NCBI RefSeq assembly: GCF_000336555.1
Contig: NZ_KB375281.1
Coordinates: 3,323,848 to 3,387,847 of the forward strand
DNA from: Afipia clevelandensis ATCC 49720
Lineage (GTDB): Bacteria; Pseudomonadota; Alphaproteobacteria; Rhizobiales; Xanthobacteraceae
DNA length: 64,000 bases
Reading direction: 5' to 3'
Of this stretch, positions 41,854 to 51,994 are shown piece by piece. Made by a program: the position numbers and the translations under genes. The first letter of the stretch is position 1. Each line of letters begins with the position of its first letter. The notes beneath the pieces were generated by a model that was given only the letters and a program-made list of their open reading frames with translations, made no database searches and was not told the DNA's origin.

Positions 41854-42540
41854 TCAACGCATATCCGGCACAACGAAGCCGGGCTTCGGCTTGGCATCGG
41901 GCGGCCGGAGATAGAACGGCTTGGCGGGTGCGGAGTCCGGGTCGGTTGCGGCGCCGAGCCAGGCGACCCATGCGATATCCGGGCCGGGCTTCGGATCGAC
42001 CAGCGCCGGTGCGGGGACATTGGACGGCCAGCGATCAGCGAGGAGACGGGCGGCATTGCCGACCATGCGCAGCGCGCCGAAACGGGCGGCGGCGAATGTA
42101 TCCTCGATGGGAATAATCGCCGGCCGCATCAGCACGGCGCCATTGCCCGCGACAGCCTGAAAATAAACATGGTCGTGGCGGGCGTCGATGGCGGCCACGA
42201 TCGGCTGTTCCTGTTGCTCCGCGACCAGCGGCGCGGCATAGACCGACAGCGTGGTGAGGCCGGCCACGGGCTTGCCCGCGGCAAGGCCGATGCCGCGCGC
42301 CGCAGAAATGCCGACGCGCAGACCGGTGAAACTGCCGGGGCCGGTGGTCACGGCGATGCGGTCGAGATCGAGATAGCTGCGGCCGGAGGCTTTCATGACG
42401 CGCGCGATCAGCGGCATCAGCGCTTCGGCGTGGCCGCGCTTCATCTCCAGCGTTTCCTGCGCGATCATGGTCTGCGCGCCGGCGTCGAGGACGGCGGCTG
42501 CGCAGTAATCCAGCGCGGTGTCGATGGCCAGAACGATCAT
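41854..42540 (-). CDS. tsaB: t6A biosynthesis protein TsaB
   Basis: 228-aa ASKHA-fold partner of TsaD and TsaE in tRNA t6A37 synthesis. Motifs: VLAIDTALDYCAAAVLD, the EALMPLIARVM helix, and TTGPGSFTGLRVGISAARG. The C-terminus ends with a Pro-rich tail. Its partner tsaE lies at the far left of this window; tsaD is not here. Confidence 0.95.
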   Translation of the reverse strand: MIVLAIDTALDYCAAAVLDAGAQTMIAQETLEMKRGHAEALMPLIARVMKASGRSYLDLDRIAVTTGPGSFTGLRVGISAARGIGLAAGKPVAGLTTLSVYAAPLVAEQQEQPIVAAIDARHDHVYFQAVAGNGAVLMRPAIIPIEDTFAAARFGALRMVGNAARLLADRWPSNVPAPALVDPKPGPDIAWVAWLGAATDPDSAPAKPFYLRPPDAKPKPGFVVPDMR

Positions 42541-42611
42541 GTGAGTGATCTAGCACCGATGGCGGCACCGGCGGAATGCCCAATGGCTCAGATTCATTCG
42601 TATTCGATGCT

Positions 42612-42644
42612 CAAAAATGAAATGGCCGGGACAAGCCCGGCCAT
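42612..42644 (-). terminator. Intrinsic terminator of the Nfu gene
   Basis: ATGGCCGGG-cttgt-CCCGGCCAT on the minus strand followed by TTCATTTTTG, 34 bp after the Nfu stop. The hairpin core is shared with the family B repeats, suggesting the repeat serves as a terminator. Confidence 0.8.
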
Positions 42645-42678
42645 GACGAAGTCTGTCAAACGGCAGTTTGGATGTTGC

Positions 42679-43245
42679 TTACATCGGCCGGACTTCGACC
42701 ACGTCCGGAATGAAGTGCTTCAAAAGGTTCTGGATGCCGTGCTTGAGCGTCGCGGTGGACGACGGGCAGCCGGCGCAGGAGCCCTTCATGTCGAGATAGA
42801 CAATGCCTTCCTTGAAGCCGCGGAAGGTGATGTCGCCGCCATCACCGGCCACGGCCGGGCGAATGCGGGTTTCGAGGAGATCCTTGATCACCGCGACGGT
42901 CTCGGTGTCGGCCTCGTCAAAGAACTCTTCGGCATGGGGCGCATCGCCATCGGCCACCTGTCCATCGGCGAGCAGCGGCGCGCCGGACATGTAGTGCTCC
43001 ATGATGACGCCGAGAATCGCCGGCTTGAGATGCTGCCAGTCGCTGTCGTCCTTGGTGACGGTGACGAAGTCCGAGCCATAGAAGACGCCGGTCACGCCCG
43101 GCACCGCGAACAGTCGCTCGGCCAGCGGCGAGCGGGCGGCGCTGTCGCGGTCGGTGAATTCCATGGTGCCGGTGTCGAGCACGCTGCGGCCCGGAATGAA
43201 CTTCAGGGTGGCGGGATTGGGGGTGGCTTCGGTCTGGATAAACAT
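42679..43245 (-). CDS. Nfu-type iron-sulfur scaffold protein
   Basis: 188 aa: N-terminal Nfu_N domain (MFIQTEATPNPATLKFIPG, VFYGSDFVTVTKDD) and C-terminal NifU domain with GSCAGCPSSTATLK, the CxxC that carries a [4Fe-4S] cluster for transfer to client proteins. The start at 43245 (MFIQTEATPNP) is the family N-terminus; the frame is open six codons further. Confidence 0.94.
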   Translation of the reverse strand: MFIQTEATPNPATLKFIPGRSVLDTGTMEFTDRDSAARSPLAERLFAVPGVTGVFYGSDFVTVTKDDSDWQHLKPAILGVIMEHYMSGAPLLADGQVADGDAPHAEEFFDEADTETVAVIKDLLETRIRPAVAGDGGDITFRGFKEGIVYLDMKGSCAGCPSSTATLKHGIQNLLKHFIPDVVEVRPM

Positions 43246-43406
43246 CTGAAATCTCCGGCGCATCGCCGGTTCAAGGCCGGCGCGAACGGGGTGGGTGAAG
43301 GTGTCCTATAGCACAGATGGCGGCTGGAACAGCCCGATCAAGGGCGCATGGCGGGGGTTCCTGCTCGCCGTCCCGGCATTCACCGGGGCGACTCAAGGTC
43401 TGTTTC

Positions 43407-43901
43407 TTACGACAGCGCGTCCAGATCGATGTCACTGAGATTGCCCGGCACCACGGTGATCGGGATCGGGAAGGTCCCGGCGGATTTCGCCAGCATGGTG
43501 ATGATCGGCCCTGGTCCTTCCGCGCCAGCGCTCGCGGCCAGAACGAGCATCGCGATGTCCACGTCCTTGTCGATGACGTCGAGGATTTGCTCGCCGGGAT
43601 TGCCTTCGCGGATCACGCGCTCCGGCGTAATCGCCGCGATGCCGTTGGCGCGGCCCGAGGCGCGATCGAGCGCCGCATTGGCGATCTCCTCGGCCTCCTC
43701 CCGCATGATGTCCGCGACACCGAGCCATTGCTGGTTGCGGTCTTCGGTCTCGATTACACGCAGCATCACCACGCCGCCGCCGACGCGCACCGCCCAGCGG
43801 CTTGCGTAATAGACCGCGCGATCGCCTTCCGCGCTGTCGTCAACCACGACCAGACATTTCGGCTTATGGCCCTGCTCGTAACTTCGCCGCTGATTGCTCA
43901 T
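43407..43901 (-). CDS. Universal stress protein (UspA family)
   Basis: 164 aa with one Usp domain: KCLVVVDDSAEGDRAVYYAS at the N-terminus, REGNPGEQILDVI, and a C-terminal loop (LAKSAGTFPIPITVVPG) at the position of the ATP-binding G-x2-G-x9-G(S/T) motif, but without its full glycine pattern, so nucleotide binding is uncertain. The start at 43901 (MSNQRRSYEQ) is chosen; a longer frame runs into a palindromic repeat. Confidence 0.87.
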   Translation of the reverse strand: MSNQRRSYEQGHKPKCLVVVDDSAEGDRAVYYASRWAVRVGGGVVMLRVIETEDRNQQWLGVADIMREEAEEIANAALDRASGRANGIAAITPERVIREGNPGEQILDVIDKDVDIAMLVLAASAGAEGPGPIITMLAKSAGTFPIPITVVPGNLSDIDLDALS

Positions 43902-43916
43902 ACATGTCCCCCGCGC

Positions 43917-43957
43917 GTATTCCGCAAAAGTGGGCGCCGGTTTTGCGAACAGAATAC
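43917..43957. repeat. Dispersed palindromic intergenic repeat, family A (copy 3)
   Basis: GTATTC-CGCAAAA ... TTTTGCG-aaca-GAATAC with a central GTGGGCGCCGG: an inverted repeat related to those at 3848 and 10301. It lies just upstream of the stress-protein gene. Confidence 0.75.
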
Positions 43958-44077
43958 GCACAACTTGCTGAACCAGCATCATGCTGCCACGCGCGAGGCC
44001 GCGCCGACAAGGCGAGAAGAGACTTGACGGAACTCGATTCGGTTGAGGCGGCGGTAATTAGCGTGTCATTCAAGGTT

Positions 44078-44160
44078 CGTCATGACCGGGCTTGTTCCGG
44101 CCATCCACGCCTTCTTTTGCCGTCAAGACGTGGATGCCCGGGACAAGCCCGGGCATGACG
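44078..44160. repeat. Dispersed inverted-repeat element, family B (copy 2)
   Basis: CGTCATGACCGGGCTTGT...CATCCACG, then CGTGGATGCCCGGGACAAG...CATGACG: two pairing arms around a short centre. Same plan as 8759-8839. It ends 14 bp before the trpS stop codon. Confidence 0.8.
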
Positions 44161-44174
44161 ATGAACGCTGAGGC

Positions 44175-45212
44175 CTACTTCTTGCGGATGAAGCCGACGA
44201 TGTCCTTCACCGCGTTCATGGTTTCGGCGGCAATGACGCGGGCGCGGTCCGCGCCGTCGGCCAGCACCGCATCCACGTAAGCCGCATCCTGCGTCAGCTT
44301 TTTCATCTCGGCGCCGATCGGACCCAGCTTGGCGACCGCAAGGTCGACCAGCGTCGACTTGAAGCCGGAAAACTGTCCGCCGCCGAATTCACGCAGCACA
44401 TCGCCGCGCGACTGGCCCGACAACGCCGCATAGATGCCGACCAGATTGTCGGCTTCGGGACGGCTCTTGAGGCCATCCTCTTCGCTCGGCAATGGCTCCG
44501 GATCGGTCTTTGCCTTGCGGATTTTCTGGGCGATGCCGTCGGCGTCGTCGGTGAGATTAATGCGCGAATAATCGGACGGGTCCGACTTCGACATTTTCTT
44601 GGTGCCGTCGCGCAGCGACATCACCCGCGTCGCCGGGCCGGTGATCAGCGGCTCCGGCTGCGGGAAAAACTTCTCCCCGAAGTTGTGTGCGCGGATCGAA
44701 TCCGAGAAGTCGTTGTTGAATTTCTGCGCAATGTCGCGCGCCAGTTCGAGATGCTGCTTCTGATCCTCGCCGACCGGCACATGGGTCGCGCGGTAGACCA
44801 GAATGTCCGCCGCCATCAGGTTCGGATAGGCGTAGAGACCGACGGATGCGTTCTCGCGGTCCTTGCCGGCCTTCTCCTTGAACTGGGTCATGCGGTTCAG
44901 CCAGCCGAGGCGGGCGACGCAGTTGAACACCCAGGCAAGTTCAGCGTGTTCGGAGACCTGGCTCTGGTTGAACACGATGTGCTTCTTCGGGTCGATCCCG
45001 GCTGCGATGAACGCAGCGGTGACCTCGCGGATGTTGCGGGTGAGTTCAGCCGGGTCCTGCCAGACGGTGATGGCGTGCAGGTCCACAACGCAGTAGATGC
45101 AGTTGTGGGTGTTCTGGAGTTTCACGAAGTTGACGATGGCGCCGAGATAGTTGCCGAGGTGCAGATTGCCCGTCGGCTGGACGCCCGAAAAAACCAGTTC
45201 TTTTGCAGCCAT
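44175..45212 (-). CDS. trpS: Tryptophanyl-tRNA synthetase
   Basis: Class I synthetase charging tRNA-Trp. 345 aa with the HIGH-equivalent [13 protein letters not shown], the specificity region [13 protein letters not shown], and [13 protein letters not shown] (KMSKS). 65 bp after murJ on the same strand. Confidence 0.97.
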   Translation of the reverse strand: MAAKELVFSGVQPTGNLHLGNYLGAIVNFVKLQNTHNCIYCVVDLHAITVWQDPAELTRNIREVTAAFIAAGIDPKKHIVFNQSQVSEHAELAWVFNCVARLGWLNRMTQFKEKAGKDRENASVGLYAYPNLMAADILVYRATHVPVGEDQKQHLELARDIAQKFNNDFSDSIRAHNFGEKFFPQPEPLITGPATRVMSLRDGTKKMSKSDPSDYSRINLTDDADGIAQKIRKAKTDPEPLPSEEDGLKSRPEADNLVGIYAALSGQSRGDVLREFGGGQFSGFKSTLVDLAVAKLGPIGAEMKKLTQDAAYVDAVLADGADRARVIAAETMNAVKDIVGFIRKK

Positions 45213-45277
45213 TGTGATCGTTCCCGCGCTGCCCTTGGGCAGCCGTGTTTTGATGGGCGTCTTTACCTGTGCATGCG

Positions 45278-46834
45278 CTAGTCGCGCAAGCGCCCATCGC
45301 GCAGATTGCTGATCGCTTCGCCCCAGTTGAGCACGCCGAACAGGTCCAGCAGCAGGCCGTAGAATGAGACGCCGGCCGCCACGAGACCGCCGAGAATGGT
45401 GATCTGGGCGGCGAAGCCGGCGGTCGCCGCCACCGGCGCCACAAAGGATTCGGCGAGAAAAAGCATCGCGCCCATGATGGCGGCGCAGAGCGCGATCCGC
45501 GGCAGCCGCCGCCGCGCGGTGGTGTCGATCGAGAAGCCGAAGGTGGTGCTCCCGCGCCAGGTTAGGATGGCGGCGCAGAACCAGGCGCCGAGCGAGATGC
45601 TGGCGGCAACGCCGCTGGCGCCATAGGGGCGGCCAAACAGCAGGCCGCAGATGACAGCGACGGCGACGCCCGAGATCGTCGCCACCAGCGGCGTTTTTGT
45701 GTCCTCACGGGCGAAGAAGGCTGGCGCCAGCACCTTGACCAGAACGTGCGCCGGCAGGCCGAGCGCGAGAATGGACAGTGCGCGCGCGGTGGCGGCGGTG
45801 TCCGCCGCGGTGAATGCGCCATGCTCGAACAGCACCCGGATGATCGGCTCGCTCAGGAGGATCAGGCCGAGCGCCGCGGGCAGCACGAGGGCGGTGGCGA
45901 GTTCTGCGCCGCGCGATTCCGCCTGCATCAGGGCGTCTTGGTCGTTGCTCCGGATGGCGCGGGTGAGTTCAGGGACCAGCACCGTGCCCATCGCTACGCC
46001 GACCATGCCGAGCGGCAGTTCGATCAGGCGGTTGGCGAAGTAAAGCCACGAGACCGCCGCGGGCGAACTCGACGCGATGATGGCGCCGCCGACGATCAGG
46101 AACTGCGGACCGGCATTGGCGACCATGCCGGGAATGCCCTTGCGCAGGAAGCCGCGGATCTGCGGATCGAACGAAACCCGGATCGGCGTGGCGATGCCGT
46201 CGCGCCACGGTCTGCGCTGGATCAGGATCAGCATCTGCAAGCAACCGGCGACACCGACCGCCCCGGCAATAATCGTTGCCGAGAACAGCGGATCGTGACG
46301 CCAGATCAGCAATGTGACCAGCACAACGATCATGGTGAGGTTGAACAGCACCGGCGAGAACGCAGTGAGCATGAAACGATGCTCCGCGTTGAGCACGCCC
46401 ATCATTACAATCGACGGGCCGACGAACGCGAAATAGGGCATCATCAGACGTGCATCGGTAATCGCTAACTGTAATGTCTCCTGGCCCACGAAGCCCGGCG
46501 CGAGCAGAGAAATCACCAGCGGCATCAGCGCGGTCAGAAACAGCGCGATCACAATCAGAATGAGGCTGACGGCGCCAAGCGCGCGGCCGGCAAAAGCTGC
46601 GGCGGCGGCCGCTCCGTCGATTTCTCGCACGCGCAGATAATGCGGCACCAGTGCCGCGTTCAGCGCGCCCTCGGTGAAAGAGCGGCGCGTGACATTGATG
46701 AACTGGAACGCGACCAGAAATGCATCCGCGATGGGACCCGCACCGAGCAGCGCGGCGATCAGGGCGTCGCGCATGAATCCCAGCGTGCGCGAGGCCAGCG
46801 TTCCGGTCGAAACGGTCAGGATGTGGCGGATCAT
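45278..46834 (-). CDS. murJ: Lipid II flippase MurJ (MviN)
   Basis: 518-aa polytopic membrane protein of the MOP superfamily (about 14 TM helices) that moves lipid II across the inner membrane for peptidoglycan synthesis. N-terminus [18 protein letters not shown] and the [18 protein letters not shown] stretch are the MurJ signature; [13 protein letters not shown] lies in the second half. Divergent from the kinase gene at 46985. Confidence 0.96.
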   Translation of the reverse strand: MIRHILTVSTGTLASRTLGFMRDALIAALLGAGPIADAFLVAFQFINVTRRSFTEGALNAALVPHYLRVREIDGAAAAAAFAGRALGAVSLILIVIALFLTALMPLVISLLAPGFVGQETLQLAITDARLMMPYFAFVGPSIVMMGVLNAEHRFMLTAFSPVLFNLTMIVVLVTLLIWRHDPLFSATIIAGAVGVAGCLQMLILIQRRPWRDGIATPIRVSFDPQIRGFLRKGIPGMVANAGPQFLIVGGAIIASSSPAAVSWLYFANRLIELPLGMVGVAMGTVLVPELTRAIRSNDQDALMQAESRGAELATALVLPAALGLILLSEPIIRVLFEHGAFTAADTAATARALSILALGLPAHVLVKVLAPAFFAREDTKTPLVATISGVAVAVICGLLFGRPYGASGVAASISLGAWFCAAILTWRGSTTFGFSIDTTARRRLPRIALCAAIMGAMLFLAESFVAPVAATAGFAAQITILGGLVAAGVSFYGLLLDLFGVLNWGEAISNLRDGRLRD

Positions 46835-46984
46835 CGAACTATTCTGCGGATCACATGCTTGCTGGCGGACATATTGTCGTGATAGGTCGCCGGATCGTTT
46901 GGCGGCCTGTTCAAGGCCCTTATTCCACTGTCCTGAAATACCAGCTTTTGCCGGTTTCGCTTATCCTCAACAGGAATATCATTA

Positions 46985-47986
46985 ATGACCGCAGCAACAT
47001 ACGACGTTCTCGGGATCGGCAATGCCATCGTCGACATTCTGGCGAGGACCGAGGACAAGTTCCTGACCGAGCAGGGCATGGCCAAAGGATCCATGGCGTT
47101 GATCGACGAGGCGCGGGCGGCTGCGATCTATGACGCCATGGGACCGGCGACGGAGATTTCCGGCGGATCGGCTGCGAATACCATTGCGGGCGTCGCGAAC
47201 CTCGGTGCGCGCGCGGCCTTTGTCGGCAAGGTGCGTAACGACCAACTCGGCAATGTGTTCAGTCATGACATTCGCGCCGCGAAGGTGGCGTTCGAGACGC
47301 AGGCAGCTTCGGACGGCCCCGCCACCGCGCGCTGTTATGTGCTGGTGTCGCCGGACGGCGAGCGCACCATGAACACCTATCTCGGTGCCGCGCAGGATCT
47401 GTCGCCCGCCGATATCGACCCGGCGCAGATCGCGGCCTCCTCGATCATTTACCTTGAAGGCTATCTGTGGGACCCGGCCAACGCGAAGGAGGCCTTCCTC
47501 AAGGCCTCGAAGATCGCGCATGAGAACAGGCGCAGCGTGGCGCTGACCCTGTCGGATGCCTTCTGCGTCGGCCGCTATCGCGACGAGTTTCTCAATCTCA
47601 TCCGCGGCAAAACGGTCGATCTGGTCTTCGCCAACGAAGCCGAGCTGACCTCGCTCTATCAGACCGGGGACTTTGACAAGGCGCTGGCGCAGTTGCGCAG
47701 CGATGCAACGCTTGCGGTCGTAACCCGCAGCGAAAAGGGCTGCGTTGTGGTGGCGAAGGACAAGGTGACGCCGGTTCCGGCGTCTCCGGTGAAACAGGTG
47801 GTGGACACCACCGGCGCGGGCGATCTGTTCGCCGCCGGGTTCCTGTTCGGCGTCGTTCGCGGTTTGAGCCATGAGCAGTGCGGACAGTTCGGGGCGCTTG
47901 CCGCCGCCGAGGTGATCCAGCATATCGGCGCGCGGCCCGAGGCTTCGCTCAAGGCGTTGGCGCAGCAGGCCGGCTTGCCGGTCTGA
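46985..47986 (+). CDS. PfkB-family carbohydrate/adenosine kinase
   Basis: 333 aa. Ribokinase-fold kinase with the two PfkB signatures: GGSAANTIAGVANLGARAAF near the N-terminus and DTTGAGDLFAAGF (anion hole and catalytic Asp) near the C-terminus. The N-terminus GIGNAIVDILA resembles adenosine kinases of Alphaproteobacteria, the likeliest role, but the substrate is not proven by sequence. Divergent from murJ (150 bp). Confidence 0.9.
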   Translation: MTAATYDVLGIGNAIVDILARTEDKFLTEQGMAKGSMALIDEARAAAIYDAMGPATEISGGSAANTIAGVANLGARAAFVGKVRNDQLGNVFSHDIRAAKVAFETQAASDGPATARCYVLVSPDGERTMNTYLGAAQDLSPADIDPAQIAASSIIYLEGYLWDPANAKEAFLKASKIAHENRRSVALTLSDAFCVGRYRDEFLNLIRGKTVDLVFANEAELTSLYQTGDFDKALAQLRSDATLAVVTRSEKGCVVVAKDKVTPVPASPVKQVVDTTGAGDLFAAGFLFGVVRGLSHEQCGQFGALAAAEVIQHIGARPEASLKALAQQAGLPV

Positions 47987-48171
47987 TCGTTCACGATTGG
48001 GTGACCCGACGTTAACCGCGTTTTTCCTTGAACCGTCCGGTTGCCGCATCCATATGCGAAAAATCGCGCCGTGCGGGAACCAATCGGCCGTGGTGGATGT
48101 TGAAGCTGCTCCGAAGGAGCATCTGTCGAAGATGTATATGAGTAACGCGCGATGCGCGGGGGAAGGGTGTC

Positions 48172-48501
48172 ATGATTTCGACCTGGAGCGAGTGGAAGCG
48201 TTATCCGAAGGCCGCCCGGGGCGAGACGCTGGAAGCGCCGATCGGTCCCGGAATTTTTGAGGTGAGGCACGCGTCGTCCGGCGCGCTGTTCGCATTTGAG
48301 GCCGCGGACAACATCGCCCAAGCGCTGTCGTCGATCACCGCAGGTCCGAAATCCTTCGCCTCATGGTTCGGCAAGCGCGATTCCGTGACGACGCCCGATC
48401 TGGAATACCGGACATTTTCAACTTCGACTCGCGAAGAAGCCAAGGTCGCGGCGGAGCGAATGCTCGGGCGCCGTGAGGCGTTCATGAGCCACGTCGCCTG
48501 A
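48172..48501 (+). CDS. Conserved small hypothetical protein (109 aa)
   Basis: Begins MISTWSEWKRYP; a GGGGGAAGGG ribosome site precedes the ATG. No signal peptide, TM segment or recognised domain. A charged C-terminus (REEAKVAAERMLGRREA) is probably helical. The longer frames overlapping it lack a ribosome site. Real gene likely, function unknown. 185 bp after the kinase gene, possibly with its own promoter. Confidence 0.7.
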   Translation: MISTWSEWKRYPKAARGETLEAPIGPGIFEVRHASSGALFAFEAADNIAQALSSITAGPKSFASWFGKRDSVTTPDLEYRTFSTSTREEAKVAAERMLGRREAFMSHVA

Positions 48502-48524
48502 TCGGCATTTGCTGAAAAGTATTT

Positions 48525-50753
48525 CTATCGGCGCAGCGCGCCGATCATGCGGCTGGCAAAGGCCAGCCGTTCGGCCATCACCGACATGAAATAGGTCAGC
48601 AGCTTCTGGCCAAGCTGCGGATTGCTTGCGGTGATCGCGTTGAAGGCGTCGGCGCGCAGCACATAGAGGACGCTATCGGCTTCTGCCTGGATCGTGGCGC
48701 TGCGTGGCTGGCGCGCCACAAGTCCCATCTCTCCCACCGTCGTTCTGTTGCCAAGGCTGCGCACCCGCGTTGGCCGCCCGTCGCCTGTGTCGACCGTCAC
48801 GCCGACGCGCCCGTTGAGAATGAACAGCATGGAGTCGGCGGCTTCGCCGGCGCGGGCGATGATGTCGAACGCCTTGACCTCGATGTGCTCACAATGTCTG
48901 GCGAGTTCGGTGGCTTCCTGCTCGCTGCCGAGAATGGCGCTGAACCAGCCATGAAGGTCGTCGTCGTCCTGTTCGCGCGCGCTGTAACGGGCGATGATGT
49001 CGTTTTCGCACCATTCCAGCGCATGATCGAGTTCGGGCATCACCAGAATATCGCTGGACAGGAATTCACCCGATCGCAGCATCTTTTCCGTGGCGCGCGG
49101 CAGGTTGACGAGGACGAGTTTCACGCCGCCGTCGATCGCCGAGCGTTTGATCTGCGCGAAGCTGTAGGCCGCGGATGAATCAATGCCGGTCACGAGCTTG
49201 AAGTCGAAGACGAGATACCTGCATTCCGGGTGGCGCGTGAGCAGCGCCCGGACATGCTGATAAAGCCGGTTGGCGGAGCCGAAGAACAGATAGCTCTGCA
49301 GGTTGAGACCGTGGATTTCCCTGCCATGCGCGGTGAGCAGCGCGAGATCGTGCCGTGAACGGTCGAGCGAGCTGCGATACTCCGTTCCATTGAAGCCGAA
49401 CTTGATAGCGCTGATGCGGGACGCGCTCAGGGCAAACGTTGCGCAGCCGATCACGATGCCGATCAGTACGCCGGCGATGAAGCCCCACTTCACGATGATA
49501 AAAATGATCGCCAGCAGCGACAGGTATTCGGTGGTGGAAAGCCGGCGTCGCGATTCGATGATCCAGCGGTTGAGCTGGTCGCTGCCGAGATAGATCAGGA
49601 GGCCGCCGAGAATGAATTTCGGCATGTAGCCCAGCAGCGCCGGGTCCGCCACGAGCATCAGCCCGGCAATGACCGCAACGGTCATTCCCGAGACGCGGGT
49701 CCTTGCGCCGCCGCCCGCATTGAGCAGGGAGCGGCTGAGGGAAATGCATCCGGCATAGCCGCCGAACAGGCCTGAGAGAATGTTCGCGGTGCCCGCAACG
49801 GTCAGCTCACGCTCGAGATTGGCTTCACGTCCGGTCGCGACTTCAAGGCCTGTGGTATTGAACAGCGTGCTGATGGCGGTGACGAAGATCACCGCGATCA
49901 GATTGCCGATCAGCCCCGGCGCGGCTTCCCACGGAAAATTCTCGATGTCGCTGAGGTGCCAAGGGGTTGTCAGGCTGGCGCGCGGCGGCGAGCGGAATGT
50001 CCAGCCCAGCCCCTGAATCTGCTCAAGCGAAAGGCCCGCGAGCGTGAAGGCGATATGCGCAACCACAATTCCGCCGACCAGAATCGCCGGGAGCGCGAGC
50101 GGATTCCGCGAGCGATGCCAGATCAGGTAGATCGCGAGCGCCAGTGCGCCGCCGGCGAGGAGCTGGTAGATGGTCATCGGATCGGCGAGCGACATCAAGG
50201 TGTCGAGGCGCACCGGACGATCGGCGATGACGCGCACGCCACCCAAAGCGATCAGAAAGGCGGTCGCGCCGAGAAAGCCGCCGATCACCGGATAGGGAAC
50301 GTAGCGGATCGCGCGGCCGATCCGGGTGAGACCCATGCTGCACAGGATGACGCCGGTGATGATCGTCGCCATCGACAGCGTCAGCAGCACCGGGCCGAGA
50401 AGCTGGGCCGAGGGATTGGCGGCAACGATGTGGTCGATCAGCGAGGCCGCGAGAATGCCGGTCACTGCGGCGGTGGAGGTTTCAGGCGCTCCGACCGCGA
50501 ACGGGAATGTGCTTCCCAGCGCGATCACCGTGGCGATGATGGCCGTCGCGGTGAACGTCGCCGCGATTCCGTAGGGCAGATATTGCGCCAGCGGGCCGCT
50601 GAAGATCAGCACCGAATAGGACAGTCCGAAGGAAATGGTGAGAACCGCAGGCGCGGCGCTGGCGAAAATGTCGGTCAGCCACTGACGCAGTTTCAGGCCT
50701 GCATCGGAAACGGGATTGGCGGGAGAGAAGGCCACGCGGGGACATTCCATCAA
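48525..50753 (-). CDS. SulP-family transporter with STAS and cyclic-nucleotide-binding domains
   Basis: 742 aa. SLC26/SulP membrane domain (about 20-440, some 10-12 TM helices; AVGAPETSTAAVTGILA, ELTVAGTANILSGLFGGYAG), STAS domain (about 450-570; VFDFKLVTGIDSSAAYSFAQI) and a C-terminal cNMP-binding fold (about 595-720; FDIIARAGEAADSMLFILNG, TVGEMGLVARQPRSATIQAE). Substrate is an anion (sulfate, bicarbonate or similar) but not determined. The cNMP domain suggests control by cAMP/cGMP or an allosteric role. Confidence 0.9.
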   Translation of the reverse strand: MMECPRVAFSPANPVSDAGLKLRQWLTDIFASAAPAVLTISFGLSYSVLIFSGPLAQYLPYGIAATFTATAIIATVIALGSTFPFAVGAPETSTAAVTGILAASLIDHIVAANPSAQLLGPVLLTLSMATIITGVILCSMGLTRIGRAIRYVPYPVIGGFLGATAFLIALGGVRVIADRPVRLDTLMSLADPMTIYQLLAGGALALAIYLIWHRSRNPLALPAILVGGIVVAHIAFTLAGLSLEQIQGLGWTFRSPPRASLTTPWHLSDIENFPWEAAPGLIGNLIAVIFVTAISTLFNTTGLEVATGREANLERELTVAGTANILSGLFGGYAGCISLSRSLLNAGGGARTRVSGMTVAVIAGLMLVADPALLGYMPKFILGGLLIYLGSDQLNRWIIESRRRLSTTEYLSLLAIIFIIVKWGFIAGVLIGIVIGCATFALSASRISAIKFGFNGTEYRSSLDRSRHDLALLTAHGREIHGLNLQSYLFFGSANRLYQHVRALLTRHPECRYLVFDFKLVTGIDSSAAYSFAQIKRSAIDGGVKLVLVNLPRATEKMLRSGEFLSSDILVMPELDHALEWCENDIIARYSAREQDDDDLHGWFSAILGSEQEATELARHCEHIEVKAFDIIARAGEAADSMLFILNGRVGVTVDTGDGRPTRVRSLGNRTTVGEMGLVARQPRSATIQAEADSVLYVLRADAFNAITASNPQLGQKLLTYFMSVMAERLAFASRMIGALRR

Positions 50754-50884
50754 ATGTGCCCGTTCCTCCTAGACGACGGCATCGCGCAGGTAAAAGAGAT
50801 TTTTATGACAATCACCGGCCGCGCGATCTTCTGCGCGGAATGAGAACGGTTGCGCGGTTCCTCGCCGCTAACCGCTGCCCAGGG

Positions 50885-50913
50885 AAAAGGCCGCGCGATC
50901 GGTCGCGCGGCCT
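50885..50913 (-). terminator. Intrinsic terminator of the enoyl-CoA hydratase gene
   Basis: AGGCCGCGCGA and TCGCGCGGCCT form a perfect 11-bp stem with a 4-base loop, followed on the minus strand by TTTTCCC, 31 bp after the stop codon. Confidence 0.88.
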
Positions 50914-50944
50914 GGCAAGCCGGTGTGGAATCACAAAGGCCGGA

Positions 50945-51736
50945 TCAGCGGCCTTTGAACTTTGCCGGACGCTTTTCGAGGAATGCGCCGACACCTTCCT
51001 TGAAATCCTCGCTGCGTCCGGCGATCCGCTGGGAGCTTTGTTCCAGATCGAGCTGTTCCTCGAACGAGTTGTTTTCGCTTTCCCAGTAGAGCTTGCGGAT
51101 CAGCGACAGCGCCACGGTCGGCCCGTTGGCGAGATCGTGCGCGAGCTTCTTGGTTTCCTCGGCCAACGCTGCATCGTCCACCACGCGATTGACCAGTCCC
51201 CATTCCAGCGCCTTCTCGGCGGGGAGCCGTTCACCCAGCAGCGACAGTTCGACGGCGCGGGCCTTGCCGATCAGGCGCGGCAGAATCCATGTCGATCCGC
51301 AATCCGGCGCCAGCCCGATGCGACGGAAGGCCTGCAGGAAGTAGGACGAGCGTGCGCAGACGATGATGTCGCCCATCAGCGCGAAGCTCATGCCCGCGCC
51401 GGCCGCAGGTCCGTTCACCGAGGTGACGATCGGGCAGTGCAGGTCGCGCAGGCGGCGCAGGAACGGATGAAATGCCGTTTCCAGCGTGGTGCCCGCGCTC
51501 TGGCGCTTGCCACTCTGGTTGTTGCGGCCCTGAAGGTTGGCGCCGGTGCAGAACGCCTTGCCCGCGCCGGTGATGACCAGACAGCGAACCTCCGCCCGCT
51601 TTTCCTCAAGAGTCTCCATCGCCTCGGACAGGCCCGCGAGCATGTCGACGGAGACCGCGTTCATGACCTCCTGATGATCGAGCACAAGGGTTGCGACCGG
51701 GCCGTCGAATTCCAGCCGGCAATGATTGAACTGCAT
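50945..51736 (-). CDS. Enoyl-CoA hydratase/isomerase family protein (PaaG-like)
   Basis: 263-aa crotonase-fold protein. Oxyanion-hole elements GKAFCTGANLQG and NGPAAGAGMSFALMGDI are present; the LAPDCGSTW motif puts an Asp where PaaG-type isomerases have their single catalytic acid, rather than the two Glu of classical hydratases. Probably a hydratase or isomerase of beta-oxidation or aromatic degradation; exact substrate unknown. Divergent from the SDR gene (258 bp). Confidence 0.88.
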   Translation of the reverse strand: MQFNHCRLEFDGPVATLVLDHQEVMNAVSVDMLAGLSEAMETLEEKRAEVRCLVITGAGKAFCTGANLQGRNNQSGKRQSAGTTLETAFHPFLRRLRDLHCPIVTSVNGPAAGAGMSFALMGDIIVCARSSYFLQAFRRIGLAPDCGSTWILPRLIGKARAVELSLLGERLPAEKALEWGLVNRVVDDAALAEETKKLAHDLANGPTVALSLIRKLYWESENNSFEEQLDLEQSSQRIAGRSEDFKEGVGAFLEKRPAKFKGR

Positions 51737-51994
51737 GTCTTCCTCGCTTGATGGATTTGATTGATCGCTCTGTCGGCGACATGCCGCGTGCGTTTTCGCC
51801 GCAAACTATTCCGGAAACCGCGTGGGCTGTAAACGCCGCACTCCAGCGGCGAGGCGATGTCGGACCTGCCATGCGTTGCGAACATTTATTTCGCATGGCG
51901 AAAGAGCTTCCAAGGCGTTAGGCCGATGTTTGATTTCGTGCGGGCGATTGGCCAATGTCATGGCCAGACAAGACATAACGGGAGTTGAAACGGC

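Noticed and set aside
48013-48030. CtrA-like TTAACC sequence (also near 12410 and 31700)
   Set aside because: Single half-sites without the second TTAA at the right spacing; frequent by chance in gaps and not enough to call a site.
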